64,000 bases of DNA. Source: Sanguibacter gelidistatuariae. GTDB taxonomy: Bacteria; Actinomycetota; Actinomycetes; Actinomycetales; Cellulomonadaceae. The stretch is from NCBI RefSeq assembly GCF_900096585.1, contig NZ_FMYH01000002.1:393997-457996 (forward strand), written 5' to 3'. The notes beneath the pieces are model-generated. The model was not told the origin of the DNA. It saw only the letters and a program-made list of their open reading frames with translations, and ran no database searches. The position numbers were made by a program, and so were the translations under genes. Positions 1-9,417 of this stretch are shown one piece after another (position 1 is the first letter of the stretch; every line of letters starts with the position of its first letter).

Positions 1-984
1 TGCGATCAGGTCGCCCAGCTCCGCGAGCCCCGGCTCGGGGGCGCGACTGCGTCCGCTGGCACGCTCGGTGTCGGTCTCGGTGCGCAGCACGCCGAGCAGC
101 GACCGCATGTCGCTCACGGCCTGCCGGCTCGATCCCTCGATGTTCCGCAGCGCCTCGGAGGCGGCCTCGGGGTCGCGGGTGAGCACCGTGCGGGCCGCGC
201 CCGCCTGCACACCGATGACGGACACGTGGTGGGCGACGACGTCGTGCAGCTCGCGGGCGATGCGCAGGCGCTCGTCGACGACGGCGCGGCGGGCGAGCTC
301 GTCGCCCTGCGCGCGGATGCGCTCGGCCTGCTGGCTCAGCCGGGCGCGCTGCAGGGCGCTGCGCCACGAGGCCCGTCCGGCGGCGATGGCGCCGCCGAAG
401 TAGGCGAAGTTGATGAGCGAGGTGTAGACGACCGCCGCGACGAGCGGGGAGACCAAGCCGTCGGGGTCCACCTCCGGCCGGATGGTAGCCCCGTAGCCCG
501 AGACCAGCGTGAACGTGATGACGAGCCAGAGGGTCATGGTGAGGATCACGAGCCCCATGGCGATCCACAGGGCCCGCCGGTTGCGGGCCCACGCGACGGC
601 GGCGTAGAGCGCCGCGAAGTAGGCGATCTGGAACGCGATCTCGTACGCGGCCGACGGCGCCGCATAGCTGAGAGAGAGGAACAGCCCGCTCGAGACCACG
701 AGGACGGTCAGCGGGAAGCGCCGGCGCACCGCGAGCGGGGCGATCATGAGGCAGAGCGCGCCATAGGCGTCCCAGGGGCCTTCGGCGTCGGGCATCCCCT
801 GGACGCTCCGGGACATCACGAGGGTGACCAGCGCGACCACCATGAGCGTGAGCGCGCCGTAGACGTCGTGGCGCATCTGTCGCGGCGTCGGCGACGGTCG
901 TTCCCACAGCGGTTCGTCGACGTCGTTGAGCCACGCATTGAGCCGTTCCGGGAGTTTCACGCGGGTGGTCGTCGGGTCGGCCAT
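1..984 (-). CDS. Sensor histidine kinase, 5' part only (runs off the window)
   Basis: Two-component sensor kinase of the NarL-partner (HisKA_3) class; the first 328 codons are visible. Residues ~40-205 are hydrophobic, with about five to six membrane segments. A linker follows, then the dimerisation/phosphoacceptor helix RIARELHDVVAHHVSVIG with the phosphorylatable His at ~247. The ATPase domain and stop codon lie outside the window, before position 1. The ATG at 984 begins MADPTTTRVKLPERLN. The gene lies downstream of the ackA terminator on the same strand, so it is probably a separate unit; its response regulator should be just outside the window. The signal sensed cannot be told from the sequence. 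Confidence 0.88.
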   Translation of the reverse strand, partial: MADPTTTRVKLPERLNAWLNDVDEPLWERPSPTPRQMRHDVYGALTLMVVALVTLVMSRSVQGMPDAEGPWDAYGALCLMIAPLAVRRRFPLTVLVVSSGLFLSLSYAAPSAAYEIAFQIAYFAALYAAVAWARNRRALWIAMGLVILTMTLWLVITFTLVSGYGATIRPEVDPDGLVSPLVAAVVYTSLINFAYFGGAIAAGRASWRSALQRARLSQQAERIRAQGDELARRAVVDERLRIARELHDVVAHHVSVIGVQAGAARTVLTRDPEAASEALRNIEGSSRQAVSDMRSLLGVLRTETDTERASGRSRAPEPGLAELGDLIA

Positions 985-1040
985 GGCTGGCACACTACGC
1001 CATCGCCCAGTACGCCATGGCCGACGACGCGATAGCAGCG

Positions 1041-1074
1041 AGGACCCCCGCTGCAGGTGCGCGGCGGGGGTCCT
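1041..1074 (-). terminator. Hairpin terminator after ackA
   Basis: Perfect 11-bp inverted repeat: AGGACCCCCGC at 1041-1051 and GCGGGGGTCCT at 1064-1074, with a 12-nt loop. It lies 30 nt past the ackA stop and ends the xfp-pta-ackA unit. There is no clear U-run, as is common in high-GC actinobacteria. Confidence 0.7.
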
Positions 1075-1104
1075 CGGAGTGGTGGCGGTCAGCCGTTGAT
1101 CAGC

Positions 1105-2352
1105 TCAGGCGTCGATCATCGCCACGCACTGGCGGGCGATGGCCAGCTCCTCGTTCGTGGGCACGACCATGACGAGCGTCGAGGTCCAGTCGGGGGAGAT
1201 GATGCGGGGTTCGCGGGAGCGCTCGTTGTTGCGGGCCGGGTCGATCGCGATGCCCAGGCTCTCCAGGCCGGCCACGGTGAGGCTGCGGACGATGTCGTCG
1301 TTCTCCCCGGCCCCGGCGGTGAAGACGATGACGTCGACGCGTCCCAGGATCGCGTGGTAGGCGCCGATGTACTTCTTCAACCGGTGGATGTAGACGTCCA
1401 GGGCCAGCTTGGCGCCCTCGTTCCCGGCCTCGATGAGGTCGTGCAGACCGCGGAAGTCGTTGTCCCCGGCGAGGCCCTTGAGGCCCGACTTCTTGTTCAG
1501 CACGTCGTCGATCTCGTCGATCGAGAGTCCGGCGTTGCGGTGCAGGTGGAAGATGATCGCGGGGTCGATGTCCCCGGACCGGGTGCCCATGACGAGGCCT
1601 TCGAGGGGGGTGAGGCCCATCGAGGTCTCGACCGCGACGCCGCCGCGGATCGCCGACGCGGACGCGCCGTTGCCCAGGTGCAGCACGATCTGGTTAAGGT
1701 CCTCGAGCTTGCGGCCCAGCACCCGGGAGACCTTGCCCGAGACGTACTGGTGGCTCGTGCCGTGGAAGCCGTACCGGCGGATACCGTGCTCCTTGGCCAG
1801 CTCGGCGTCGATCGCGTACGTGTACGCGGCCTCGGGCAGGGTCTGGAAGAACGCGGTGTCGAAGATCGCCACGTGCGGGATGTCTGGCAGCAGCGCCCGG
1901 GCGACCTCGATGCCGCGCACGTGCCCCGGGTTGTGCAGGGGGGCGAGCGGGATGAGGGACCGGATGTCTTCGACGACCTGGTCGTCGATGATCACCGGCC
2001 CGGAGAACTTGCTGCCGCCCTGGACCACCCGGTGACCGACGGCCACGACGTCGGCCGCGGCGAGGTCGGGCCCGAGCTCGTTGAAGAGGTCGAGCACGAT
2101 CCGCAGCGCCGTGCCGTGGTCGGGGACGTCCTGCACCCGCCGGGTCGTGTTGCCGGCGAACTTGTGGGTGATCTTGCCGTCGTCCTCGCCGATCCGCTCG
2201 ATCAGGCCGGAGGCGATGGCCTCGCCGCCGATCGGGTTGACGAGCTGGTACTTGACCGAGGAGGACCCGGAGTTGATGACCAGGACGGTTTCGGAGGCCC
2301 CGTGGGCACTGAAGGAGCTGAGGCGGTCGCCGGTACCTGTCGACGGGTTCAT
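1105..2352 (-). CDS. ackA: Acetate kinase
   Basis: Catalyses acetyl phosphate + ADP to acetate + ATP in the cytoplasm. The 415-aa protein has the family opening VLVINSGSSSVKYQLV at ~23-38, the HGTSH segment, and the MGTRSGDIDPAII nucleotide-binding region. It is about 20 residues longer at the N-terminus than typical AckA, but the ATG overlaps the pta stop (ATGA at 2349-2352), which supports this start and translational coupling. It is the last gene of xfp-pta-ackA, so acetyl phosphate made by phosphoketolase or from acetyl-CoA can be cashed in for ATP. Confidence 0.96.
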   Translation of the reverse strand: MNPSTGTGDRLSSFSAHGASETVLVINSGSSSVKYQLVNPIGGEAIASGLIERIGEDDGKITHKFAGNTTRRVQDVPDHGTALRIVLDLFNELGPDLAAADVVAVGHRVVQGGSKFSGPVIIDDQVVEDIRSLIPLAPLHNPGHVRGIEVARALLPDIPHVAIFDTAFFQTLPEAAYTYAIDAELAKEHGIRRYGFHGTSHQYVSGKVSRVLGRKLEDLNQIVLHLGNGASASAIRGGVAVETSMGLTPLEGLVMGTRSGDIDPAIIFHLHRNAGLSIDEIDDVLNKKSGLKGLAGDNDFRGLHDLIEAGNEGAKLALDVYIHRLKKYIGAYHAILGRVDVIVFTAGAGENDDIVRSLTVAGLESLGIAIDPARNNERSREPRIISPDWTSTLVMVVPTNEELAIARQCVAMIDA

Positions 2353-4493
2353 GCGGTGTGAGCTCCTTCGGTTGCGCGTGCCTTCTCGGCCGAGAGCGCT
2401 TGGGCTTGGATGGCGGTGATCGCCACGGTGTTGACGATGTCTTGCACGAGCGCCCCGCGGGAGAGGTCGTTGACGGGCATCCGCAGGCCCTGCAGGATCG
2501 GCCCGACGGCGACCGCCCCGGCGGACCGCTGGACAGCCTTGTACGTGTTGTTCCCCGTGTTGAGGTCGGGGAAGACGAACACGGTGGCCCGCCCGGCGAC
2601 GGCCGAGTCGGGCATCTTGGAGGCCGCGACCGAGGCGTCGACCGCGGCGTCGTACTGGATGGGGCCCTCGACGTAGAGGTCCGGGCGGCGCTCGCGGACC
2701 AGCGCCGTGGCGGCGCGGACCTTGTCGACTCCGGCCCCGCTCCCGGACTCACCGGTCGAGTAGCTGAGCATGGCGATCCGCGGCTCGACGCCGAACTGCA
2801 CGGCGGTGGCCGCCGACGAGATCGCGATGTCGGCGAGCTGCTCGGCGGTCGGGTCGGGGTTGACGGCGCAGTCGCCGTAGACCAGGACCCGGTCTTCGAG
2901 GCACATGACGAACACCGAGGACACGACGGACACCCCGGGCACGGTCTTGATGATCTCGAAGGCGGGGCGGATCGTGTGCGCGGTCGTGTGCGCGGCGCCG
3001 GAGACCATGCCGTCGGCGAGGCCGAGCTGGACCATCATCGTGCCGAAGTAGGACACCGAGGAGACGATCTCCCGGGCCCGGTCCACGGTCATGCCCTTGT
3101 GGGCGCGCATGACGGTGTACTCCTGGGCGAAGCGCTCGTGCAGCTCGCCGCTGCGCGGGTCGATGACCCTCGCCTCGGAGATGTCCAGCCCGAGCTCGAC
3201 GGCGCGGGCCCGGATGGACTCCTCGTCGCCGAGGATCGTCAGGTCGGCCACCTGGCGCTGCAGCAGGGTCGAGGCGGCCCGCAGGATGCGGTCCTCGGTG
3301 CCCTCGGGCAGCACGATGTGCTTGCGGTCGGCCCGCGCCCGGGCCAGCAGCTCGTACTCGAACATCAGCGGGGTGACCACCTCGGGACGTTCGACGTCGA
3401 GGCTCGCCAGCAGGGCCGCGCCGTCGACGTTCTGCTCGAAGAGCGCGAGTGCGATGTCGACCTTGCGCTGGGAGTCCTTGGACACCCGTCCCCGGGCCGA
3501 CGCTGCGGCGCTCGCGGTGCGGAACGTGCCCAGGTCCGTCTGGATGATCGGCACGCTCGGGGCGAGGTCCTTGATGAGGGCGGTGACGGAGGCAGGCGGG
3601 TAGAACCCGCCGTTGAGGATGATCCCGGACAGCGACGGAAAGCTCTTCGCCGTCTGCGCGGTGAGCAGGCCGAGCAGCACCTCGGTGCGGTCACCGGGGG
3701 TGATGACCACGGCGCCGTCGGCCAGCTTGTCGAGCAGGTGCTCGAAGTTCATGGCGCCGACGAGGACGTCGAGCACCTCGCGGCCGAGCAGCTGGGGGTC
3801 GCCCATGATCTGGCGCCCGCCGACCGCTCGCATGAGCTGGTTGACGGTCGGGGCCGTGAGGAAGGGGTCTTCCGGCACGGTCCACACGGGGACAGCGGAC
3901 TTGCCCTCGAACTCGGCGCGGACGGCTTCCAGGTCGGTGGGCAGGCACCGGTTCGCGACGACGCCGATCACCTGGGCGTGGTTGGCCTCGAGCTCGTTGA
4001 TCGACACCTCGCACATCTGGTGGATGCCGGCCGGGGTGCGGCGGTTGCCGGAGACCACGAGGAGCACGGGCGCGCCGAGGTTCGCCGCGATCCGGGCGTT
4101 GTAGGCGAGCTCGGTCGGGCCGGCGACGTCGGTGTAGTCCGTGCCGACGATGACCACGACGTCGCACTGCCGGGAGACCTCGTGGTACTTTGTCACGATC
4201 TGTGACAGTGCGGCGTCGGGGTCGGCGTGCAGGTCGTCGTAGGTGACCCCGACGCACTGCTCGTACGTGAGGTCGACGCCGTCGTGCGCGAGCAGGAGCT
4301 CGACGACGTAGTCACGCTCGGGCGCCTGGCCGGCGGGCGCCGCGCCGGTGTGCCCGGTCCGGGTGACCGGGCGGAACACACCGACCCGCTGTACGCGACG
4401 AGTCAGCAGGTCGAGCACTCCGAGGGCGATCGTCGATTTCCCGGTCTCGCCCTCGGGGGACGTGATGAAGATGCTGCGAGCGGAAGAGCTCAC
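2349..4493 (-). CDS. pta: Phosphate acetyltransferase (long, three-domain form)
   Basis: Interconverts acetyl phosphate and acetyl-CoA. The 714-aa protein is of the long Pta type. It has an N-terminal P-loop, dethiobiotin-synthetase-like domain ([12 protein letters not shown] at ~15-26), a middle DRTGG-type domain, and a C-terminal catalytic PTA_PTB domain from ~380 ([17 protein letters not shown]; later [10 protein letters not shown] and [16 protein letters not shown]). The start overlaps the xfp stop by 4 nt and the stop overlaps the ackA start by 4 nt. The three enzymes are therefore probably made from one message in coordinated amounts. Confidence 0.96.
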   Translation of the reverse strand: MSSSARSIFITSPEGETGKSTIALGVLDLLTRRVQRVGVFRPVTRTGHTGAAPAGQAPERDYVVELLLAHDGVDLTYEQCVGVTYDDLHADPDAALSQIVTKYHEVSRQCDVVVIVGTDYTDVAGPTELAYNARIAANLGAPVLLVVSGNRRTPAGIHQMCEVSINELEANHAQVIGVVANRCLPTDLEAVRAEFEGKSAVPVWTVPEDPFLTAPTVNQLMRAVGGRQIMGDPQLLGREVLDVLVGAMNFEHLLDKLADGAVVITPGDRTEVLLGLLTAQTAKSFPSLSGIILNGGFYPPASVTALIKDLAPSVPIIQTDLGTFRTASAAASARGRVSKDSQRKVDIALALFEQNVDGAALLASLDVERPEVVTPLMFEYELLARARADRKHIVLPEGTEDRILRAASTLLQRQVADLTILGDEESIRARAVELGLDISEARVIDPRSGELHERFAQEYTVMRAHKGMTVDRAREIVSSVSYFGTMMVQLGLADGMVSGAAHTTAHTIRPAFEIIKTVPGVSVVSSVFVMCLEDRVLVYGDCAVNPDPTAEQLADIAISSAATAVQFGVEPRIAMLSYSTGESGSGAGVDKVRAATALVRERRPDLYVEGPIQYDAAVDASVAASKMPDSAVAGRATVFVFPDLNTGNNTYKAVQRSAGAVAVGPILQGLRMPVNDLSRGALVQDIVNTVAITAIQAQALSAEKARATEGAHTA

Positions 4494-7006
4494 TCGTTAT
4501 CGCCTCCAGTGGCAGTGGTGGCCGACTGTGGGCCACCGATCGTTGTTGCAGTGTCGCCCGCGTCGGGCCAGACCCAGTCGCGCACCTCGGGGAGGTCCTC
4601 GCCGTGGGCACGGGTGTACTCCCGGGCCCGCAGCCGGGCGTCGGACATCTCCTGGCGGAGCACCGCAGCCTTGGAGCCCAGGTGCGGCACCCGGTCGATG
4701 ACGTCCATGACCAGGTGGAACCGGTCGAGGTCGTTGAGCATGACCATGTCGAAGGGGGTGGTCGTGGTGCCCTCCTCCTTGTAACCGCGCACGTGGATGT
4801 TCGCGTGCCCGGCGCGGCGGTAGGTGAGGCGGTGGATGAGCCACGGGTAGCCGTGGTAGGCGAAGACGACCGGCTTGTCCGTCGTGAACAGGGTGTCGAA
4901 GTCACGGTCGGAGAGCCCGTGCGGGTGCTCCTTCTCGTCCTGCAGACGCATGAGGTCCACGACGTTGACGACCCGCACCTTGAGCTCGGGCAGGTGGCGG
5001 CGCAGCAGGTCGGCCGCAGCGAGCACCTCGAGCGTGGGCACGTCACCCGCGCAGCCGAGCACGACGTCGGGGTCCTCGCCCGGGACCTCGGTGCCGGCCC
5101 AGTCCCAGATCCCCAGACCACGGGTGCAGTGCGCGACGGCCTGCTCCATGGTGAGGAAGTTCGGCGCGGGCTGCTTGCCGGCAACGACGACGTTGACATA
5201 GTCGCGGCTGCGTAGGCAGTGGTCGTAGGTCGAGAGCAGGGTGTTGGCGTCCGGCGGCAGGTAGACCCGGACGACCTCGGCCTTCTTGTTCATCACGTGG
5301 TCGATGAAGCCGGGGTCCTGGTGGGAGAAGCCGTTGTGGTCCTGGCGCCACACGTGGCTCGAGAGCAGGTAGTTGAGCGAGGCGACGGGCCGGCGCCACG
5401 GGATCTCCCGGGTGACCTTGAGCCACTTCGCATGCTGGTTGAACATCGAGTCGACGATGTGGATGAACGCCTCGTAGCAGTTGAACAGGCCGTGGCGCCC
5501 GGTGAGCAGGTAGCCCTCGAGCCAGCCCTGACACTGGTGCTCGGAGAGCATCTCCATGACCCGGCCGGCCCGATCGAGGTGGTCGTCGAAGTCGGAGGCA
5601 AGGTACTCGGCGTTCCACTGCTTGTCCGTCACGTCGAAGACGGGCTGCAGCCGGTTGGAGGCGGTTTCGTCCGGCCCGAAGATCCGGAAGTTCTCCGGGT
5701 TGAGCCGCACGACCTCGGCGAGCCACTGGCCCAGGACCTTGGTCGCCTCGCTGATCGACCCGCCCGGGGTGGGGACGTCGACGGCGAAGTCACGGAAGTC
5801 AGGCAGGCGCAGGTCCTTGAGCAGCAGTCCACCGTTGGTGTGCGGGTTCGCGCTCATCCGCAGCTCACCGGCCGGGGTCAGCCGGGCGACGTCGGCGTCG
5901 AGGCGGCCCTCGGCGTCGAAGAGCTCATCGGCACGGTAGGACTCCAGCCAGCTCTTCAGCACCTGGAGGTGCTCGGGTGTGTCCCGGGCGCTCGCGAGCG
6001 GCACCTGGTGCGAGCGCCAGGAGTCCTCGGTCTTCTTGCCGTCGATCTCGGGCGGGCAGGTCCACCCCTTGGGGGTGCGGAAGACGATCATCGGCCACAT
6101 GGGCCGAGTCAGGTCGCCGGCGGCCGCGCGGGCCTTGATCGCGGCGATGTCGTCGAGCACGTCGTCGAGCAGCGCGGCGAAGCGGGCGTGGACGGTGAGG
6201 TGGTCCTCGCCGTCGAAACCGCCGACGAAGAAATACGGCTTGTGGCCGTAGCCAACCATGAGAGAGCGGAGCTCTTCGTCCGAGATCCGCGCCAGCACGG
6301 TCGGGTTGGCGATCTTGTAGCCGTTGAGGTGGAGGATCGGCAGGACCACGCCGTCCTTGGCGGGGTTGACGAACTTGTTGGAGTGCCAGCTCGTGGCGAG
6401 CGGGCCGGTCTCGGCCTCGCCGTCCCCGACCACGGCGGCCACCAGCAGGTCGGGGTTGTCGAAGGCCGCGCCATAGGCGTGGGAGAGGGCGTAGCCGAGC
6501 TCGCCGCCCTCGTGGATCGACCCAGGGGTCTCGGGAGCGACGTGGCTGGGGATGCCGCCGGGGAAGGAGAACTGGCGGAACAGCCGGCGCAGGCCCTCGG
6601 AGTCCTGGGTGATGTCCGGGTACGTCTCGGTGTACGTGCCCTCGAGGTAGGAGTTCGCGACGAGGCCCGGCCCACCGTGCCCGGGGCCGGTCACGTACAT
6701 CGCGGAGACCTCGCGCTCGCCGATCGCCCGGTTGAGGTGGGCGTAGAGGAAGTTGAGGCCCGGAGTCGTGCCCCAGTGGCCGAGCAGGCGGGGCTTGACG
6801 TCGTCGCGGGAGAGCTCGGTGCGCAGCAGCGGGTTGGACAGGAGGTAGATCTGGCCGATCGAGAGGTAGTTCGCGGCGCGCCACCACCCGTCGACCCGGC
6901 GCAGGGTGTCCTGGGTGAGCGGCCCATCGGGTCGGGTTCGCCAGGCAGGTGCGCCCGGTGGGGTGGCGAGAGTGTTGTCGTCAGCTGCTGCGGTGGTGCT
7001 CATCAT
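4490..7006 (-). CDS. xfp: Xylulose-5-phosphate/fructose-6-phosphate phosphoketolase
   Basis: Thiamine-diphosphate enzyme that splits xylulose-5-P or fructose-6-P with phosphate into acetyl phosphate plus glyceraldehyde-3-P or erythrose-4-P. At 838 aa it is full length. Recognisable family segments are [34 protein letters not shown], the ThDP-binding [19 protein letters not shown], and the C-terminal [20 protein letters not shown]. An AGGAG lies 3 nt before the first ATG (7006) and 6 nt before a second in-frame ATG (7003), so the second may be the real start. It is the first gene of the xfp-pta-ackA operon, giving a phosphoketolase-to-acetate route. Substrate preference cannot be read from sequence alone. 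Confidence 0.96.
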   Translation of the reverse strand: MMSTTAAADDNTLATPPGAPAWRTRPDGPLTQDTLRRVDGWWRAANYLSIGQIYLLSNPLLRTELSRDDVKPRLLGHWGTTPGLNFLYAHLNRAIGEREVSAMYVTGPGHGGPGLVANSYLEGTYTETYPDITQDSEGLRRLFRQFSFPGGIPSHVAPETPGSIHEGGELGYALSHAYGAAFDNPDLLVAAVVGDGEAETGPLATSWHSNKFVNPAKDGVVLPILHLNGYKIANPTVLARISDEELRSLMVGYGHKPYFFVGGFDGEDHLTVHARFAALLDDVLDDIAAIKARAAAGDLTRPMWPMIVFRTPKGWTCPPEIDGKKTEDSWRSHQVPLASARDTPEHLQVLKSWLESYRADELFDAEGRLDADVARLTPAGELRMSANPHTNGGLLLKDLRLPDFRDFAVDVPTPGGSISEATKVLGQWLAEVVRLNPENFRIFGPDETASNRLQPVFDVTDKQWNAEYLASDFDDHLDRAGRVMEMLSEHQCQGWLEGYLLTGRHGLFNCYEAFIHIVDSMFNQHAKWLKVTREIPWRRPVASLNYLLSSHVWRQDHNGFSHQDPGFIDHVMNKKAEVVRVYLPPDANTLLSTYDHCLRSRDYVNVVVAGKQPAPNFLTMEQAVAHCTRGLGIWDWAGTEVPGEDPDVVLGCAGDVPTLEVLAAADLLRRHLPELKVRVVNVVDLMRLQDEKEHPHGLSDRDFDTLFTTDKPVVFAYHGYPWLIHRLTYRRAGHANIHVRGYKEEGTTTTPFDMVMLNDLDRFHLVMDVIDRVPHLGSKAAVLRQEMSDARLRAREYTRAHGEDLPEVRDWVWPDAGDTATTIGGPQSATTATGGDNE

Positions 7007-7043
7007 GATCTCCTACCGGCGTTGTGGATGACGCTTTCATGTA

Positions 7044-7049
7044 ACCGTA
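7044..7049 (-). promoter_or_regulatory. Candidate -10 of the xfp operon
   Basis: On the minus strand the hexamer TACGGT lies ~38 nt before the xfp ATG in an otherwise gene-free 189-nt spacer (7007-7195). It fits the actinobacterial TANNNT -10. No convincing -35 was seen. Confidence 0.35.
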
Positions 7050-7183
7050 TCCGGTGGAGGTTCGCACTAGGTCTTTGGTGCGAGGTGAGTGTGTTGCGGT
7101 GTGCTAGAGGGCGTGAGCGCGCTGGTGAGTTCCGTCACGACTCCCGGAGCTGCGGGGAAGCCGAGACGACCACAGACTCGGGG

Positions 7184-7189
7184 TAGCCT
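7184..7189 (+). promoter_or_regulatory. -10 box of a probable leaderless promoter (SURF1 gene)
   Basis: TAGCCT lies exactly 6 nt before the GTG at 7196, with no Shine-Dalgarno sequence. The same spacing recurs before guaA, arfB and other genes here, so transcription very likely starts at or next to the start codon. Confidence 0.6.
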
Positions 7190-7195
7190 GAATCT

Positions 7196-8116
7196 GTGCC
7201 AGATCGAGTGACCGAGGAGCCCCGAGCGAGCGAGCTTTCCGGAGCCACGGAGGTTCCCGGAGAGACCGAACGGCCCGGCCGGGTGTCGATGCTCACGGTG
7301 GCCCGCCGGCCCCGGATGATCGTGCTGCTCCTCATCTTCCTCGCCGCGGCCGCGGTCTGCGCCCGGCTCGGCGTCTGGCAGCTCGACCGCGCTCAGGAGC
7401 GCGGCGAGCTGGCCGCCGCTCACGCGGCCGCCGAGCTTGCCAGCCAGGGGCCGGAGAGCCTCGGATCGATGCTCGAGCCGCAGACGACGTTCCCCGGTGA
7501 CCTCGTGGGTCGCCAGGCCTGGGTCGAGGGGGAGTACGACCCCGCTGGGCAGCAGCTCGTCGCAGGCCGCGCCCACGACGGGCAGGAGGGCTTCCTCGTG
7601 CTCACCCCGATGCGCGTCTCCGACGACGGGACCGGCGGGGCCTCCTGGGCCGACCTGTCCGGCGCGCCGATCCTTCCCGTCGTGCGCGGGTGGGTTCCCG
7701 CAGACCCGTCGGGGCAGTCTGCCGCGCTGACGGCCGAGCAGCTCGCGCCGCCGCAGGGCACGGTCCGGCTCACCGGCTACCTGCAGGCCTCCGAGGCGAA
7801 GGGCTACGCCAAGCTCCCGGAGGGGCAGACCGACTCGATCAGCTCCGCGGCACTGGCGAACGTCTGGGGCGGGCCCATCTACGCCGGCTACCTCGTGGTC
7901 GTCTCCTCCGCCCCCGGCCAGGACGTGGCCCTCGCGCTGCTGGACCGCCCGAGCATCGAGGGCGGGGACGGGCTGAACCTGCAGAACCTGTTCTACGCGC
8001 TGCAGTGGTGGATCTTCGGTGCCTTTGCGGTCGCGCTGTGGCTGCGCACCGTTCGTGACGAGGCCCGGGGCAGCGACGAGACGGTCGACGTCAATCCGTT
8101 TGCTGCGCTCGACTGA
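7196..8116 (+). CDS. SURF1-family membrane protein (cytochrome oxidase assembly)
   Basis: Membrane protein of the SURF1 family, which assists insertion of heme a or assembly of cytochrome c oxidase. The 306-aa protein has the family plan of two membrane segments flanking an extracytoplasmic domain. The first segment (MIVLLLIFLAAAAVCARLGVWQLDRA at ~38-63) carries the characteristic LGVWQLDR ending. The second, NLFYALQWWIFGAFAVALWLR at ~262-283, carries the conserved LQWWIFG. The GTG start fits the leaderless promoter; an internal start at MLTVARRPR would lose only a disordered leader. It ends 7 nt from the convergent yceI-like gene. Confidence 0.88.
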   Translation: MPDRVTEEPRASELSGATEVPGETERPGRVSMLTVARRPRMIVLLLIFLAAAAVCARLGVWQLDRAQERGELAAAHAAAELASQGPESLGSMLEPQTTFPGDLVGRQAWVEGEYDPAGQQLVAGRAHDGQEGFLVLTPMRVSDDGTGGASWADLSGAPILPVVRGWVPADPSGQSAALTAEQLAPPQGTVRLTGYLQASEAKGYAKLPEGQTDSISSAALANVWGGPIYAGYLVVVSSAPGQDVALALLDRPSIEGGDGLNLQNLFYALQWWIFGAFAVALWLRTVRDEARGSDETVDVNPFAALD

Positions 8117-8123
8117 GAAGCGC

Positions 8124-8816
8124 TCAGCGTCCGAGCTGGAGCAGCATCTCGACCGTCCCGGCATCCTCGACCTTGACGAACCCAAGGTTCGGGGCGTCGA
8201 CGCCGTAGTCGGAGAAGGTCACCGGGATGGAGCCGCTGACCTCGACGCCGTCGGCCGTGGTCTGCGCGCTGAGCGCGACCGTGACCGACCGGGTCACGCC
8301 CGCGATGGTGAGGTCACCGGTGGCATCCACCGTGACCACCCCGCCGGTGATCGCGGAGATGTCGACCGGGCTAGTGAGCGCAAAGGTCGACGTCGGGTGC
8401 TCCGACGTCGACAGGATGTCCAGGAACTGCCGGTCGCGGCTGGAGTTGTCGGTCGCGACCGAGGTCATCGACACGGTGACGTCGGCCGCCACGAGCTCGG
8501 GCCCGGTGATCGTGACCGACCCGGTGACGTCCGTGGTGCGGCCCACGACCGTGACGTTCTGCCCGTTGAGCACCTCGGCGACGCGGTAGCCGGCCTGGGA
8601 GCCGTCGCTGATGGTCCAGGCTCCGGCGAGGGAGTCGAGGGTCACGGGGCCGGCGGGGGACGCGGCGTCGGCCGACGCCGTGGCCGTCGGGGTGCTCAGG
8701 GCGAGCTCGTCGGGGGCCTTGTTGTTCTCGATCCGGGCGTAGAGCGCCGTCCCGCCGACGACGGCGATGATCGCGACGACGACGACGGCGAGGGCGATGA
8801 TCCACTTCTTCTGCAT
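8124..8816 (-). CDS. YceI-like lipid-binding-fold protein, membrane-anchored
   Basis: A 230-aa protein with an N-terminal signal anchor (KKWIIALAVVVVAIIAVVGGTALY at ~3-26), an Ala/Thr/Pro-rich linker, and a YceI-type beta-barrel domain from ~58 (LAGAWTISDGSQAGYRVAEV to the C-terminus). YceI domains bind isoprenoid-like lipids; the physiological role is usually unknown. A short inverted repeat CAGACGAGTCTG at 8858-8869 lies just upstream and could be an operator. A diverged, broken paralogue lies at 16363-16923. In the likely ancestral order this gene followed the ABC exporter and the 92-aa membrane protein. Confidence 0.88.
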   Translation of the reverse strand: MQKKWIIALAVVVVAIIAVVGGTALYARIENNKAPDELALSTPTATASADAASPAGPVTLDSLAGAWTISDGSQAGYRVAEVLNGQNVTVVGRTTDVTGSVTITGPELVAADVTVSMTSVATDNSSRDRQFLDILSTSEHPTSTFALTSPVDISAITGGVVTVDATGDLTIAGVTRSVTVALSAQTTADGVEVSGSIPVTFSDYGVDAPNLGFVKVEDAGTVEMLLQLGR

Positions 8817-8904
8817 GGCCTGTCCTGACGCTCGAACGGTTGAAGGTCCAAGTAATTCAGACGAGTCTGTGAAATGTCTGGAACCGTCTCATGCTTCGAT
8901 CTGT

Positions 8905-8930
8905 CTGCCCGGATCTGCCTGCCCGGATCC
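8905..8930. repeat. Two tandem 12-bp near-identical units upstream of the yceI-like gene
   Basis: CTGCCCGGATCT at 8905-8916 is repeated as CTGCCCGGATCC at 8919-8930 in the 127-nt spacer between two minus-strand genes. It could be a regulator site or simple slippage; nothing decides. Confidence 0.4.
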
Positions 8931-8943
8931 GTCCCACACCCGG

Positions 8944-9222
8944 TCAGGCGCGGGATCGGCGCCTTCCGGCCCAGGAGACGACCATCGCGACGACGACCAG
9001 CGTTACGAGCGCCAGCCAGGCCCAGATGATGGCCGAGCCGGGGACGAGCGCCGCGACCGCGACGCCGACCAGGGCCGCGAGCACCCACGCCAGGATCCGC
9101 CGGCCCAGGGGCCGTCGCGGGGCGTCGTCACCGATGTAGGCGTGCGGGTCGACGGGCCGCATGGGGCCAGGGCCGTGCGCGTCCGACGACGTGCCCACGA
9201 CATGCTCCGCGAAGTCCCCCAC
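8944..9222 (-). CDS. Small membrane protein of unknown function (92 aa)
   Basis: The start is fixed by a strong AGGAGG 5 nt before the GTG at 9222. The first ~40 residues are polar (VGDFAEHVVGTSSDAHGPG...). Two adjacent membrane helices follow (ILAWVLAALVGVAVAALV and IIWAWLALVTLVVVAMVVSW), then a basic tail GRRRSRA. No family was recognised. Its Shine-Dalgarno sequence begins directly after the stop codon of a 16-codon remnant of an ABC exporter gene (9241-9284), so it was probably once the next gene of the exporter operon now starting at 20.5 kb. Confidence 0.7.
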   Translation of the reverse strand: MGDFAEHVVGTSSDAHGPGPMRPVDPHAYIGDDAPRRPLGRRILAWVLAALVGVAVAALVPGSAIIWAWLALVTLVVVAMVVSWAGRRRSRA

Positions 9223-9240
9223 GACTGCCTCCTGTGTCAG

Positions 9241-9284
9241 GCCTGCTGCCAGCTGTGCCACAGTCTGGCATGTTCGCCGTCGGC
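9241..9284 (-). repeat. Left copy of the direct repeat: last codons of an ABC exporter gene
   Basis: The first 31 nt (9241-9271) are identical to 16974-17004, and 42 of 44 nt match through 9284/17017. On the minus strand it reads ADGEHARLWHSWQQA and stop, against ADGDYARLWHSWQQA at the end of the intact exporter gene. Homology stops abruptly at both sides. The copy is therefore a relic gene 3' end, in direct orientation, bracketing the 9.4-16.9 kb cassette. Confidence 0.85.
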
Positions 9285-9385
9285 GACCGACGCCCCTCTC
9301 GCGGTGGGGCCGAGGACCGCTGTGGGGTGCTGGCACGTACTGAACCCCTCTGACCTGCAGACCCACCACCGACTCCGCTGCTAGT

Positions 9386-9403
9386 ATCAATATACATTTT
9401 GAT
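9386..9403. promoter_or_regulatory. Candidate operator of the GntR/LacI-type regulator (autoregulation)
   Basis: Inverted repeat ATCAA-N8-TTGAT in an AT-rich patch just upstream of the regulator gene, overlapping a possible -10 TAGTAT (9382-9387). It shares the core AATATAC with the site at 16177-16194 in front of the mannosidase operon. Confidence 0.55.
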
Positions 9404-9417
9404 CGCTGGGGGATCTC

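Noticed and set aside
226-1035. Open frame on + at the left edge
   Set aside because: Low-complexity Arg/Asp/Gly product; the minus strand there encodes a clear histidine kinase.
1057-2361. Long open frame on + opposite ackA, and similar ones opposite pta (2358-4205) and xfp (5219-7186)
   Set aside because: Antisense frames stay open in very high-GC genes; their translations are Gly/Asp/Arg/Val-rich without domains, while the minus-strand frames match known enzymes end to end.
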